From Planomicrobium sp. CPCC 101079 (lineage in GTDB: Bacteria > Bacillota > Bacilli > Bacillales_A > Planococcaceae): a stretch of DNA of 64,000 bases. Shown here one piece after another: positions 51,531 to 62,186 of this stretch (position 1 is its first letter; each line of letters opens with the position of its first letter). The position numbers were made by a program, and so were the translations under genes. Below the pieces are notes generated by a model. The model saw only the letters and a list, made by a program, of their open reading frames with translations, ran no database searches and had not been told where the DNA came from. The stretch covers positions 1 to 64,000 of the forward strand of contig NZ_VOHC01000003.1 of NCBI RefSeq assembly GCF_007859275.1. The letters are read 5' to 3'.

Positions 51531-53005
51531 GTTCTTCCATCGGCTCTTTCCTGGACGTTCAATTGTTCGAGGACAACTTCTTTATCACTATAGGGATAAT
51601 AGCGACTGCCGATGAGCATTGTATCTTCATGTCCCTTGTCCGTCAACAGGATGATGTCGCCTTCTTCTGCTTGACGGATGGCATGGCGTACAGCTTCTGC
51701 TCGGTCTTCGATGCAGATATACCTGCCATGCTGCATTCCTTTTTCAAAATCATGAAGGATGCTTGCTGGCGGTTCTTTACCTGGGTTGTTGGTCGTAATA
51801 ACGACGTAATCCGCCACTGATGCTTTTTCCGCCATTATCGGGCGTTTGCCCCGGTCACGGAAATTGCCGCTCCCGATTAAAACAATCAGCCGCCCCTTCC
51901 TGAAAGGCAATAAGCTGCTGATTGCTTTTTCGATGGCATCGGGCGTGTGCGAATAATCAATGTACACCACAGGACCTTCCGGATGAGCAAGTTTTTCCAT
52001 CCGGCCAGCTACAGGAGCAATACGGGAAATGCATGAAAGCATCTTACTGATGCCGAGCCCATACGCATAAAGAGCGGCAATCGCCGCAAGTGTGTTATAC
52101 ACATTGAATTCTCCTATAAAAGAAGTAGAAACCGCATGAACGCCTTCGGGGCTATGCAACAGAAATCCAGTGCCATTCTCTTTATAGTTGATCTGTTCCG
52201 CCCAAAAGTCCGACTGCTCCGATAAACCGTAGGTAATCGTTTCAAAGGGCGTCATCTTGGAAAACGCCTCGGACCACGGATCGTCAGAATTGAGCACTGC
52301 ATATTTACTTTTCGACACATCTTGGCCGAGTTGGGCGAAAAGCAAACCTTTCGCGTAGCCATAATGCTCCATGGTCTTATGGAAATCTAAATGATCGCGG
52401 GTCAAGTTCGTAAAAATCGCAATGTCCATAGTTAAGCCCCACATCCGCCCGCTGGTGATACCATGTGAAGAAGTTTCAAAAACCATAGCTTCACAGCCGT
52501 AATCGATGGCGTGCTGCATCATTTCTGTGCTCGAGATGATGTCACTAGTCGTATTTTGTGTTGGCACATTGATGCTGTCCATCTGGAAACCAAGAGTTCC
52601 TAAAGCAGCAGATTTGCGGCCAGCCGCCTCCAGCAAACTGTAAATCATATGGGAGACCGTCGTTTTGCCGTTCGTACCGGTCACCCCAAAGGTAGTCAGC
52701 TTAGTAGAAGGATAACCGTAAAAATGCTGGACAAAGCGGCCCATCACTTTTACCGAGTCTTTCACCAGCACAAAACAAGCGGATTCGGAAACCGTTTCCT
52801 TTCTTTCGGCAATAACCAAAGACGCTCCGCGGCGAATCGCTTCTTCCGCAAACTCATGCCCGTCCATCATGCTGCCTTGGATGCAGATAAAACAATTACC
52901 GTTCTTTACTTTCCGCGAGTCCATTTGTATTCCGGTAATAGCAAGAGGAACGGCTCCGATGATCGTTTTTATTTTTAGCAAATCCAGCAATTCAGTAGTA
53001 TTCAT
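51527..53005 (-). CDS. MurE-type Mur ligase paralogue (UDP-MurNAc-tripeptide synthetase family)
   Basis: A 492-residue cytoplasmic Mur ligase. N-terminal UDP-MurNAc-binding domain (about 1-95, with MDSRKVKNGNCFICIQGSM), central ATPase with P-loop VTGTNGKTT (108-116) and Lys/metal segments (TTSDI, FTNLTRDHLDFH), and C-terminal domain with DKGHED. The motif that selects the third amino acid, DNPR in meso-Dap enzymes, reads NNPG at 406-409 here. The gene stands alone on the minus strand, away from any cell-wall cluster, so it is probably a second copy with a special role. GGGAGGGAAGG precedes the ATG. Confidence 0.9.
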   Translation of the reverse strand: MNTTELLDLLKIKTIIGAVPLAITGIQMDSRKVKNGNCFICIQGSMMDGHEFAEEAIRRGASLVIAERKETVSESACFVLVKDSVKVMGRFVQHFYGYPSTKLTTFGVTGTNGKTTVSHMIYSLLEAAGRKSAALGTLGFQMDSINVPTQNTTSDIISSTEMMQHAIDYGCEAMVFETSSHGITSGRMWGLTMDIAIFTNLTRDHLDFHKTMEHYGYAKGLLFAQLGQDVSKSKYAVLNSDDPWSEAFSKMTPFETITYGLSEQSDFWAEQINYKENGTGFLLHSPEGVHAVSTSFIGEFNVYNTLAAIAALYAYGLGISKMLSCISRIAPVAGRMEKLAHPEGPVVYIDYSHTPDAIEKAISSLLPFRKGRLIVLIGSGNFRDRGKRPIMAEKASVADYVVITTNNPGKEPPASILHDFEKGMQHGRYICIEDRAEAVRHAIRQAEEGDIILLTDKGHEDTMLIGSRYYPYSDKEVVLEQLNVQERADGRT

Positions 53006-53380
53006 TAGCCTTCCCTCCCTAGCTCTTAAAGGTACTTATTTAGATTGAAATTCTGTAATAATCTATACCACAAAAAAAGCTTTATAAAGCGCAAAGTCCT
53101 CAATAAAGACAAGTCGATTTTTCAATAGTACAACTGATCGCCTTTTACATACTCTACGGACCATCCATCATATTACATCCCTTCAAGTGATTTCTTCATT
53201 TTTTTCATGATCAAATAGCCATTCTTTTCTGCTTACTGTGCCTACACAAGCTCTTACTTTCCGTGAAGAACCGATGACCAATCGGCACGGCAGGATCAGG
53301 TTGAGTTTTCTTCTTTTTCATTACTTAGTCAAAGAGAGACGAGGCCGAACTAGCACACCTTCTTTCTATTTCCGTCTGAA
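53006..53380. other. Intergenic region upstream of the MurE paralogue
   Basis: Contains the promoter of the minus-strand ligase gene. I see no gene. Composition changes to AT-rich, repeat-bearing DNA towards 53380. Confidence 0.4.
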
Positions 53381-53381
53381 A

Positions 53382-53404
53382 ACTGTACTTTTACGAACAG
53401 TTGA
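53382..53404. repeat. TTCGTAAAAGT-family repeat, variant copy
   Basis: AACTGTACTTTTACGAACAGTT carries the half-site GTACTTTTACGAAC of the larger palindrome and has its own short arms AACTGT/ACAGTT. Confidence 0.55.
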
Positions 53405-53430
53405 TTCATCATTTTAAAGCATTTAAATAA

Positions 53431-53814
53431 AAAAGTTATTTAGAAGAAAATAGAATTAACCCACATAAGATTTTTGATGGTGCAGGAAAATATAGGGTTT
53501 ATTCTTTTACTCTTCTTAGAACGCCTAGACAAGGGGTTAGTAAGAAAATACCTATTCCACAGAAAGCCAGAGATGTCATAGAATTTGTCCAAACGCATAG
53601 GGGATCCCCACCACATGGTTGTTAAAGGGGAAGTGTATATGAAAACACTGGAATAAATGGACAATCACCTCTTACTAGCACTACTTATACAAAATACGAT
53701 GTTAATCCAAAATTATGAAAGCAAAAAAGAGATCAAGAAGGAATTGTATTTGGTAAGAATGGAAGTATTTGAAATGCTAATAATCACTATCAGACTTTCC
53801 AAAGAATACAATAG
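53431..53814 (+). pseudogene. Decayed barnase-type ribonuclease toxin tip
   Basis: One single frame, broken only by stop codons, reads KYRVYSFTLLRTPRQG, IPIPQKARDVIEFVQTHRG, then SVYENTGINGQSPLTSTTY, TKYDVNPKL, IVFGKNGSI and NNHYQTFQRI. This follows the microbial (barnase-like) ribonuclease domain, including the KARDV start, the YDVNP core and the catalytic-His region NHYQTF. The residue matching the catalytic Glu of barnase reads Lys (TKYD) and the conserved Arg after it is Gly. Three internal stops make it a pseudogene. It looks like the C-terminal tip of a polymorphic toxin. A 39-codon frame follows at 53827-53946 and could be remains of its immunity gene. Confidence 0.75.
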
Positions 53815-54131
53815 GAGATGGGAATTATGGATATTAAAAGTTATATATGGGGATCAAACATACTCCATTTGCATTTAATAGAAAGTCAATGGACTATTTT
53901 GAATGATAGAGTAGTCAAAAAAGCAAAAAAGCGAAATTACAACTAAGCTTATAATTTTAGAGGGAGAAAATTGTAAAGAAGTAGAAAGTCTTTAAATACA
54001 TGTACTCTATAACGGTGGAAATAAATGCTAATATAAATGTGGTGTGAAGATTTCAAAGAATATAATGATCAAAAAATCACTTAGGAACGACTGGTGGGAA
54101 AATGGAGTGATGACATGGCATCAAAGAGATT

Positions 54132-54665
54132 ATGGAGGCAGTTCTAAAAGTGGTGGACAGCAACAACGAACGACTGTTAATCCTAGACGACTGGGTAATT
54201 ACCAGGAGTACCAGTACTGCTAATCCCCCTATGGAGGAAGCGGCCATTGCTGATTTTGAAAGTCAGATTGGGCATCAGTTGCCAAAGGACTATCGGTCTT
54301 TTCTGCTGGAATACAACGGGGTGCATATTTACCAGCTTATTACGGATTTAGGTGGCAATGGCTGAGGCGGATTGCATGTGTTTTCTATCAAGGAACTGAT
54401 TGAGAATCTGTTTTACATGGAAGTGTACCCTGTTTTTTTGCCAATACGCAGTGCTGATGACCAATACTTGGCCATCAGTCTGGAAGCGATTGAGAATAAA
54501 GACCCCAATTACCTTTACCGAATCGATAACAATGAAGGGCCACCAGCTTTGACCCTGAACTTCCATCTGTTTTTAAATCGTTATGTGGCGGCTCAAGGTG
54601 CTACATTCTATGAATGGCCGATTTACAGCGCGGCTGGCCGCTATTACTTGGAGGGCGATGAATAA
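54132..54665 (+). pseudogene. SMI1/KNR4 (SUKH) immunity-type gene with an internal stop
   Basis: A single frame of 177 codons interrupted by TGA at 54363-54365. The first part has the SUKH signature AIADFESQIGHQLPKDYRSF followed by LLEYNGVHIY; the second continues GGLHVFSIKELIENLFYMEV and YLAISLEAIENKDPNYLYRI, the usual second half. Both halves lie in the same frame, so one nonsense change split the gene. SUKH proteins are immunity proteins of polymorphic toxins. It lies 320 bases after the barnase-like remnant. Confidence 0.85.
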
Positions 54666-54707
54666 ACTATTCATAGGTGTCCAGTAATCAATAGCTATGT
54701 AATAACG

Positions 54708-54750
54708 AAGGCAGAGCAGATGCTTAATGTTAGCATCTGCTCTGCCTTTA
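54708..54750 (+). terminator. Rho-independent terminator after the SUKH gene
   Basis: Perfect 16-base arms AAGGCAGAGCAGATGC (54708-54723) and 54733-54748. The T-run is short. Just after it, 54752-54770 carries a degenerate GTTTGTAAAAGTGTAACTT copy of the TTCGTAAAAGT repeat. The rest up to 54994 shows no gene. Confidence 0.75.
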
Positions 54751-54994
54751 GGTTTGTAAAAGTGTAACTTAAAGAATCATCAGCAAAGAGATGGGTATAT
54801 AAATAAGAAAAGATAATCAATCTGGAATCGGTATGCTGTTGGTATTTTACAGCAACTCCAGCAACAAATATAAATCCGAAATCTTACTTTGAATAGCTTC
54901 AAGCGTCCAACCTCTCATTTGAGCAACTATAGCAGACAACTTAAAACAGAATTCTCTATAGGATAAATATTCATCAAGTAATGGAGGAGATGGC

Positions 54995-56509
54995 ATGAAA
55001 GCTGAAGTATTGATCGTTGGAGCTGGTCCAACCGGGCTGGCATTAGCGCTGGCGCTTCACAAGCAGAAAATTCCGTTTCGAATTATTGAAAAAAATAGCG
55101 GGCCGGGAACTGCGTCGAGAGCAATGATCGTGCATGGACGAATATTGGAGCATTACCGTCAAATGGGTTTTGCAGAGATGATAATTGAACAGGGGAATAA
55201 AGTCGAGGATGTACAGATTTTTATGGACGGAAACTTAAAGGCAAAAATGCATATCGGGGATATAGGAGAAAATCTTAGCCGTTTCCCCTATATTTTGAGT
55301 TTGCCCCAAGACATCCATGAAGAGATTTTGGTGCGCGTACTAAAGGAAAGAGGAGTCGAAGTAGAGTGGAATACTCAATTAATGTCCTTTAAAGAAAGTG
55401 ATCATCATGTTCAAGTGGTCATCGAAAAAGAAGGAATCACAGAAGAAAACAATTTCGTGTTTCTTTGCGGTTGCGATGGCGCGCACAGTAGCGTGAGAAA
55501 AAATCTGGGCTTTCAATTCGAAGGAGGGACATATGCGCAAATATTCTATGTGGCTGATGTGAAAAGTTCAATCCCATCTCCCGGAATAAGTGGAAACATG
55601 TTTAGAGAAGGATTTTGCCTTACAATTCCACTCCCGAACGGGAATGTGAGATTAATCGGTATTTTTCCGGAAGAAGTAGTAAAAGACGGCATTCCTTCAG
55701 AACTTGCCCCCGTTATCCCTTTTATAGAGAAAAATGTAGGCATAAAAATTGAGCAAGTAAATTGGTATTCACCGTATAAAGTCCATCATCGGATAAGTGA
55801 CCATTTCAGAAAGGGAAGAATCTTCCTCGCCGGTGATGCCGGACATATCCACAGTCCAGCCGGCGGCCAGGGAATGAACACCGGAATTGGCGATGCAGTG
55901 AATCTTGGCTGGAAACTTGCGGCTGTCATGCTGGAGAAGGCGGATGAAAAAATACTGGATACGTATGAAACAGAACGGATGGCGTTTGCCAAAATGTTGA
56001 TATCAACCACCGACCGTGCATTCAATTCAGTTGTTGGCAAAGGGGTGGAAACTAGACTTTTTAAAAATGCTGTTATTCCCTATGCGCTGCCAAGGCTGAT
56101 TGCTTTTCCGCGACTGAGAAAAAAATTGTATAAAAAAGTTTCGCAAACCGATATAAAATACAGAGATAGTATATTAAGTGAAGGGCAAATAGGCCAAATA
56201 CACGGCGGTGACCGCTTGCCATGGGTAACCACTGAAAATAGTGATAATCATGAACCTTTGAAATCCATGGACTGGCAGTTCCATATTTATGGTCAGGACC
56301 TCCCTGAACTTCGTGCAATTGCAGAATCTTCAGCAATCCCTTTGTATGTATTCAAGTGGAAAAAAGAGATGGATGCAGTTGGCATTAAGGAAAATTCCAT
56401 CATGTTAATTAGGCCAGATGGCCACATCGCTTTGGCGATTACGAACCGGGAACTGGTGAAAGCACAAAAATATCTGGATGAATTCAAAATTTATTCGATC
56501 AATTCATAA
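54995..56509 (+). CDS. FAD-dependent aromatic-type monooxygenase (PheA/TfdB/UbiH-like)
   Basis: A 504-residue class A flavin monooxygenase: FAD motif LIVGAGPTGLALALAL at the N-terminus, RAMIVHGRILEHYRQMG, the DG-type motif in CGCDGAHSSVRKNLG, and the ribityl-binding GDAGHIHSPAGGQGMN. The C-terminal thioredoxin-like extension (about 400-504) is as in phenol hydroxylases. It would hydroxylate an aromatic compound with NAD(P)H and O2; the substrate is not evident. ATGGAGGAG precedes the ATG. Confidence 0.9.
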   Translation: MKAEVLIVGAGPTGLALALALHKQKIPFRIIEKNSGPGTASRAMIVHGRILEHYRQMGFAEMIIEQGNKVEDVQIFMDGNLKAKMHIGDIGENLSRFPYILSLPQDIHEEILVRVLKERGVEVEWNTQLMSFKESDHHVQVVIEKEGITEENNFVFLCGCDGAHSSVRKNLGFQFEGGTYAQIFYVADVKSSIPSPGISGNMFREGFCLTIPLPNGNVRLIGIFPEEVVKDGIPSELAPVIPFIEKNVGIKIEQVNWYSPYKVHHRISDHFRKGRIFLAGDAGHIHSPAGGQGMNTGIGDAVNLGWKLAAVMLEKADEKILDTYETERMAFAKMLISTTDRAFNSVVGKGVETRLFKNAVIPYALPRLIAFPRLRKKLYKKVSQTDIKYRDSILSEGQIGQIHGGDRLPWVTTENSDNHEPLKSMDWQFHIYGQDLPELRAIAESSAIPLYVFKWKKEMDAVGIKENSIMLIRPDGHIALAITNRELVKAQKYLDEFKIYSINS

Positions 56510-57153
56510 CCCTAAAATTCTATTTTTAAAAACTTTGAAAGGAGGAGCAAGTTATAGCTGCATCATCCGAAAAACTTCAAGAAAATCTCATTACTAGAAA
56601 AGTTAACGCAGCTTATTTGATCGGTTTTATTTTATCGCCGAACGACTTTGATCAACACTTATTGTCTGGTGATTCCCTTGATTTTTTAAGTTTTTCTTCC
56701 TTATTACTTTTGCTGGCTTTTTTATCTTTGCTCTGCCAGTTACGGATTTCCAGAGTTTCAAAAACAAAGTAAAAACACAAATCCAGCTGCCTTTCATCAA
56801 GGTTGCTGTTTTTTTATGTTCGATGCACATTAAGCTTAAGGCACAAGTTATCTCTTGGCGAAAGCTTTAGAAAAAGCAGGAAGGTTTTTAGTGCTTCCGG
56901 ATTCAACAAAATGAAAAGGGGTATAGTAAGGAATGTATTTTTGAAAGCAGAAAATCTACCGTTTATACGTAGGATTGATTGAAGAGAAAGGGTTTTGAAG
57001 GAGTGCTGGCAAGCTGTTCATTTTCCTGGAACCAGTAAAATACCTAGTAAAATCAGTGAATTTAACCATGTGCATGAAATGGAAGCGGCAGCTGGTGTTG
57101 CCTCGGAGCCTTTACGGCAACGCAGAAATTCTAAGGAAAGAGTGTGATGACTG
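56510..57153. other. Intergenic region with gene scraps and a terminator
   Basis: AAAGGAGGAG near 56540 is followed by a short frame without a usable start (IAASSEKLQENLITRKVNAA...) that ends at about 56772. The hairpin CAGCTGCCTT...AAGGTTGCTG at 56784-56808 with a T-run is a terminator. From 57000 to 57150 a frame gives about 45 unrecognised residues. I support no gene here. Confidence 0.4.
56784..56815 (+). terminator. Rho-independent terminator
   Basis: CAGC-TG-CCTT and AAGG-TT-GCTG pair around TTCATC, with seven T at 56809-56815. Confidence 0.7.
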
Positions 57154-58140
<987 letters not shown>

Positions 58141-58158
58141 AAATTCCCCGAAGAATTT

Positions 58159-58192
58159 AAAAGCATCGTCTATGGCGATGCTTTTCTTTTTT
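58159..58192 (+). terminator. Rho-independent terminator after the aldo/keto reductase
   Basis: Arms AAAAGCATCG (58159-58168) and CGATGCTTTT (58176-58185), then CTTTTTT. Confidence 0.9.
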
Positions 58193-58227
58193 AGGGAATT
58201 ATGTATCTCGCATAAAGGAGTGATTGA

Positions 58228-59178
<951 letters not shown>

Positions 59179-59194
59179 CGCTAAAAAAGAAAAC

Positions 59195-59232
59195 CCAACA
59201 GCCTTTATCCGAAAATGGATAAAGGCTGTTGG
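59195..59232. terminator. Bidirectional terminator between ldh and the alpha/beta hydrolase
   Basis: Perfect 16-base arms CCAACAGCCTTTATCC (59195-59210) and 59217-59232. The A-rich run at 59183-59193 gives T residues for the minus-strand gene, which ends at 59236. It sits between convergent genes. Confidence 0.85.
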
Positions 59233-59235
59233 CCG

Positions 59236-60246
59236 TTATAAACCGGCTTCTTCGCTGAATGCAGTAATCGCTTTGACAAATTCTTTCGGCTTAAACATAT
59301 GAATCACATGATTGGCGGGAATCTTCTTATAAACTGCATGAGGCACTATGTTCAAAAGCCGTTTGGCATCATCATCGTCCATCGCCCCGACGAGCCCGTA
59401 TTGGAGAAAGCGCCGCCAATTGGCATGCAGCACAAGCATAGGGCACTTCACGCTCCGCAGGGATTCTTCGTGATCCATGCCTTCATAGAAACGTCCATCC
59501 AGAAAAGCGCGGGAAAAATCCGGATCGAACATTGACAGCGACTTTAACAATAAACGCAGCGTCTCAGGAAAACCGACGTCAACCGGACGGCCGGGGTGCT
59601 CGGCTTCAAATTTTTCCGTCTTTTTCGAGAGATAGCGGATAAAGAATTCCGGAACTTTTTTGGTCCTCGTATCAGAAACTGGCATCTCCAGCCCCCGAAA
59701 ATAATCGGCAATATCCCGATTCAGAGGATCGCCTATTTTTTCAACCAAGTGGTGCAGCCCGTTATAGACAAAGCGGTCCCAATCTTTAAACCGCGGCATT
59801 TCGGCCGAAAAGATTGGGGCATCCTCCAGCACAATACCTGCTACATACTCGGGGACGTGTGCTCCACACCAAAGAGCGATGATGCCACCGGAAGAATTCC
59901 CGGTTAGTATGGCCCGTTTCCCGACCACTCCTTTTAAGAAAGATTCCATATCAGCGCCGATGCTTTTCCATGAATAGTCGCCTGGCGTCCAGCTTGATTT
60001 CCCATGGCCACGTATTTCAACGACAAACACATGAAACTTTTTAGAGAGGGGAACCATCACTTTTTGATAGCTTTCCCAGATACCCATCTGGGCAGGAATC
60101 AATACCAGCGCCGGTCCGTTGTCCGGGCCCTCTACAAAATTCAACTGAATTCTCCCTGTCCAAAAGCGCTTTTCATTAAATCCTGCCTTTGCAATTTCTG
60201 CTATGCGGATTGGTTCGGATAGATTTTCATACGGATTCCTATACAT
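59236..60246 (-). CDS. Alpha/beta hydrolase
   Basis: A 336-residue hydrolase: oxyanion/loop region NGPALVLIPAQMGIWESYQ, VVEIRGHGKSSW, nucleophile elbow GNSSGG, and a C-terminal His in PANHVIHMFKP. The length and N-terminal extension are a little greater than minimal members. No signal peptide. Substrate unknown. It is transcribed away from the TetR-type regulator at 60630, which may control it. Confidence 0.88.
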   Translation of the reverse strand: MYRNPYENLSEPIRIAEIAKAGFNEKRFWTGRIQLNFVEGPDNGPALVLIPAQMGIWESYQKVMVPLSKKFHVFVVEIRGHGKSSWTPGDYSWKSIGADMESFLKGVVGKRAILTGNSSGGIIALWCGAHVPEYVAGIVLEDAPIFSAEMPRFKDWDRFVYNGLHHLVEKIGDPLNRDIADYFRGLEMPVSDTRTKKVPEFFIRYLSKKTEKFEAEHPGRPVDVGFPETLRLLLKSLSMFDPDFSRAFLDGRFYEGMDHEESLRSVKCPMLVLHANWRRFLQYGLVGAMDDDDAKRLLNIVPHAVYKKIPANHVIHMFKPKEFVKAITAFSEEAGL

Positions 60247-60629
60247 CGGCTATCCACTCCCGTAACCGTCTTGGTATGATTAGTGTTCGCCATCAGGAGA
60301 AAAATTCCTGTGCCAAGCTGATTGTAGCCGGAACTTTTTCCACGGGTTGCATATAACACATGAAAAAGGGGAGGGGAGTCGAGGGCAACTGCCTCTAAGA
60401 CTTCTACCGCTCTTTTTTCCTCATTTATTAGCAAGCTGTATTCCTTTTTTGACAGGTCTGTTACTGCTGGAGCCGAGTAGCCCACAGTTTTCCTTGTTAT
60501 CCACAAAAGTAAAAAATTATCAAGCTTTTAGCAGTACACTTGTATCAAAATAAATATTAGCCGGAAAAGTAAATGATACAGCTGTATTAAAAATTACGAA
60601 AATTCTTATTATTGTGATAGAATGGAATC
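60247..60629. other. Divergent intergenic region
   Basis: About 380 bases between the minus-strand hydrolase and the plus-strand TetR gene. No gene is convincing; a 101-codon minus-strand frame at 60201-60506 overlaps the hydrolase gene and lacks a ribosome site. AAATGATACAGCTGTATTAAAA at 60570-60591 contains the palindrome ATACAGCTGTAT and is a possible TetR-type operator close to the regulator start. Confidence 0.4.
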
Positions 60630-61226
60630 ATGCCAAAGCAAATTGATCACGATACCCGAAAAGTTTTAATTGCTGAAGCCACTTGGAGAATTTTATTAGA
60701 ACAAGGTGTAGCCGGCGCATCAGTACGAAATATAGCAAAGGAGGCAGGCATATCTTTAGGGTCATTGCGCTATTTTTTTCATACGCAGAATGAGTTGATG
60801 AATTTTTCAAAGGAGTTGATTTCGGAGAGGATATCACAAAAAGTCGATAATATTTTTAACGGGGACCAACCGCCGAAAGAAAAAATATTCCTGGTGCTAT
60901 TAGAACTTTTGCCGCCAACAGGAGAAATGGAAAATGAAACACGAGTAAGATTAATTTTTAAATCTAATGCGCTTTCTGAAAAAGAGACTATTGGAAGGGG
61001 AGAAGACGGCGTTTTTTTAGCTGTGAAAAAGGTGATGTCTAATTTGTTGCTGCTGAACTTATTGAAAAAAGAACTGGATATTGCTAATGAAACTGAACGG
61101 CTCTACGCAGTTATGGAAGGATTGGCGTTCGAAAGCCTTTTAAGGCCGAATGTTTTAACAGCAACCAGAATCGCAGAAATCATTCAATATCACTTGAATG
61201 CAATATGCAAGGAAGAGGTAAAATAG
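60630..61226 (+). CDS. TetR/AcrR-family regulator
   Basis: A 198-residue regulator with N-terminal HTH (about 10-55: ILLEQGVAGASVRNIAKEAG then ISLGSLRYFF) and an all-helical ligand domain. Probably represses itself and perhaps the divergent alpha/beta hydrolase. Ribosome site is weak (TAGAATGG before ATG). The ligand cannot be read from sequence. Confidence 0.9.
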   Translation: MPKQIDHDTRKVLIAEATWRILLEQGVAGASVRNIAKEAGISLGSLRYFFHTQNELMNFSKELISERISQKVDNIFNGDQPPKEKIFLVLLELLPPTGEMENETRVRLIFKSNALSEKETIGRGEDGVFLAVKKVMSNLLLLNLLKKELDIANETERLYAVMEGLAFESLLRPNVLTATRIAEIIQYHLNAICKEEVK

Positions 61227-61446
61227 CTGCCGTTTCAACTAATGAACTGGCGGATTCCTTTCTATACGTTGAAAGTGTATATTTATTCATTAATAAATAA
61301 ACGTTAATATATTTATTATGTAAACAAAAAAATGAAAGAACTTGGGTTTGAAAACGGTTTAAATGAGGAATTGAGCATTAATCTTACTAAAATGCCACGG
61401 ATATATCAAAGTATTTACTATCATAGAGTGAGAGGGGTGGAGTCCA

Positions 61447-61644
61447 ATGAACATGGAAACGATTAAAGGTTCAAGCATGATTGTGAAAATGGCGCGTACA
61501 TTGATGAGTGAAGGCTGGTCTTTCATTCCAGATGAATTCGACGTGATTGTGAAAGCTGAGAACAAGTCCACAGGCGAAGAAATTTCATTTCCGTCAATCG
61601 GCAACCTTAAAATGTGGATGTATGAAAAGGCGTTGAGCTATTAA
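61447..61644 (+). CDS. Small protein of unknown function, 65 residues
   Basis: GGGGTGGAG precedes the ATG and a good terminator follows, so this small gene is probably real. Sequence: MARTLMSEGWSFIPDEFDV and EEISFPSIGNLKMWMYEKAL suggest a small mixed alpha/beta protein. Unrecognised. The ATG may be 61447 or the internal one at 61453. Confidence 0.65.
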   Translation: MNMETIKGSSMIVKMARTLMSEGWSFIPDEFDVIVKAENKSTGEEISFPSIGNLKMWMYEKALSY

Positions 61645-61677
61645 AATGATTCAATACTCATATAGTAAGATCCGGTA

Positions 61678-61712
61678 AAAGCCGCCACTTCTTTTTTAGA
61701 ATTGGCGGCTTT
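61678..61712 (+). terminator. Terminator after the 65-residue gene
   Basis: AAAGCCGCCA (61678-61687) and TGGCGGCTTT (61703-61712) with a T-rich loop; a further T-run is at 61722-61728. Confidence 0.75.
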
Positions 61713-62186
61713 AACTGTTGTTTTTTTATAGAATATGCGGCTTCTTTTCACTTTTCATTTGTATCGGACTAGCGTTGCAGAAGTGCTGCACCTCTTTTTA
61801 CGGTTTAATATTTAATAATTGATAATTCAGATAACTATGAACACATCAACCTATCTGTGTGATACTATTGGTTCAAGAAAATATTTCAAGATTGTTAGCA
61901 GGTGAATTGCCGAAGATGCACATGTTTAAAGATGGAAACAATTCTGAAACGCAGGTTGTGGCATCTTGAATCTTTAAAAATGAAAAAAGCTGAAAGAAGA
62001 ATAGGCGATATGGATACCAATTAAATCTCCTGGGCTTCTGGAGCTTTAGACAAAGCGCTTAACTGAAAGGAGGAATTGGCAAATCGGCTTACTGAAGGCG
62101 GGATCAATTTCCGAGCAGTCTTTTTAGAGAGAAAATCTACAACTGAAAAGCTGGCTGCAATTATTTTAAAGAAAAGAGGGGAAAAC
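61713..62186 (+). other. Leader region of the mannitol operon
   Basis: No independent gene. ACAAAGCGCTTAAC at 62050-62063 resembles a catabolite-responsive element for CcpA. AAAGGAGG at 62066 is followed after 2 bases by a TTG in frame with mtlA, too close to act as its start. The rest holds AT-rich DNA where the promoter and any MtlR site should lie. Confidence 0.4.
62050..62063 (+). promoter_or_regulatory. Candidate catabolite-responsive element (cre)
   Basis: ACAAAGCGCTTAAC keeps the AAAGCGCTT core of CcpA sites with symmetrical ends. Its place before a PTS operon fits carbon catabolite control. Not tested beyond consensus reading. Confidence 0.3.

Noticed and set aside
53827-53946. A 39-codon frame as intact immunity gene after the barnase-like remnant
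   Set aside because: It has GGAG upstream and a coding-like start, but is much shorter than barstar or other known immunity proteins and continues only as scattered fragments; mentioned within the pseudogene entry.
60201-60506. A 101-codon minus-strand frame
   Set aside because: It overlaps the 5' end of the alpha/beta hydrolase, has no ribosome site and resembles no protein family.
62076-62186. Upstream TTG as the mtlA start
   Set aside because: The ribosome site AAAGGAGG is only 2 bases away from the TTG, and family N-termini begin at the ATG at 62187, which has its own GAGGGG.
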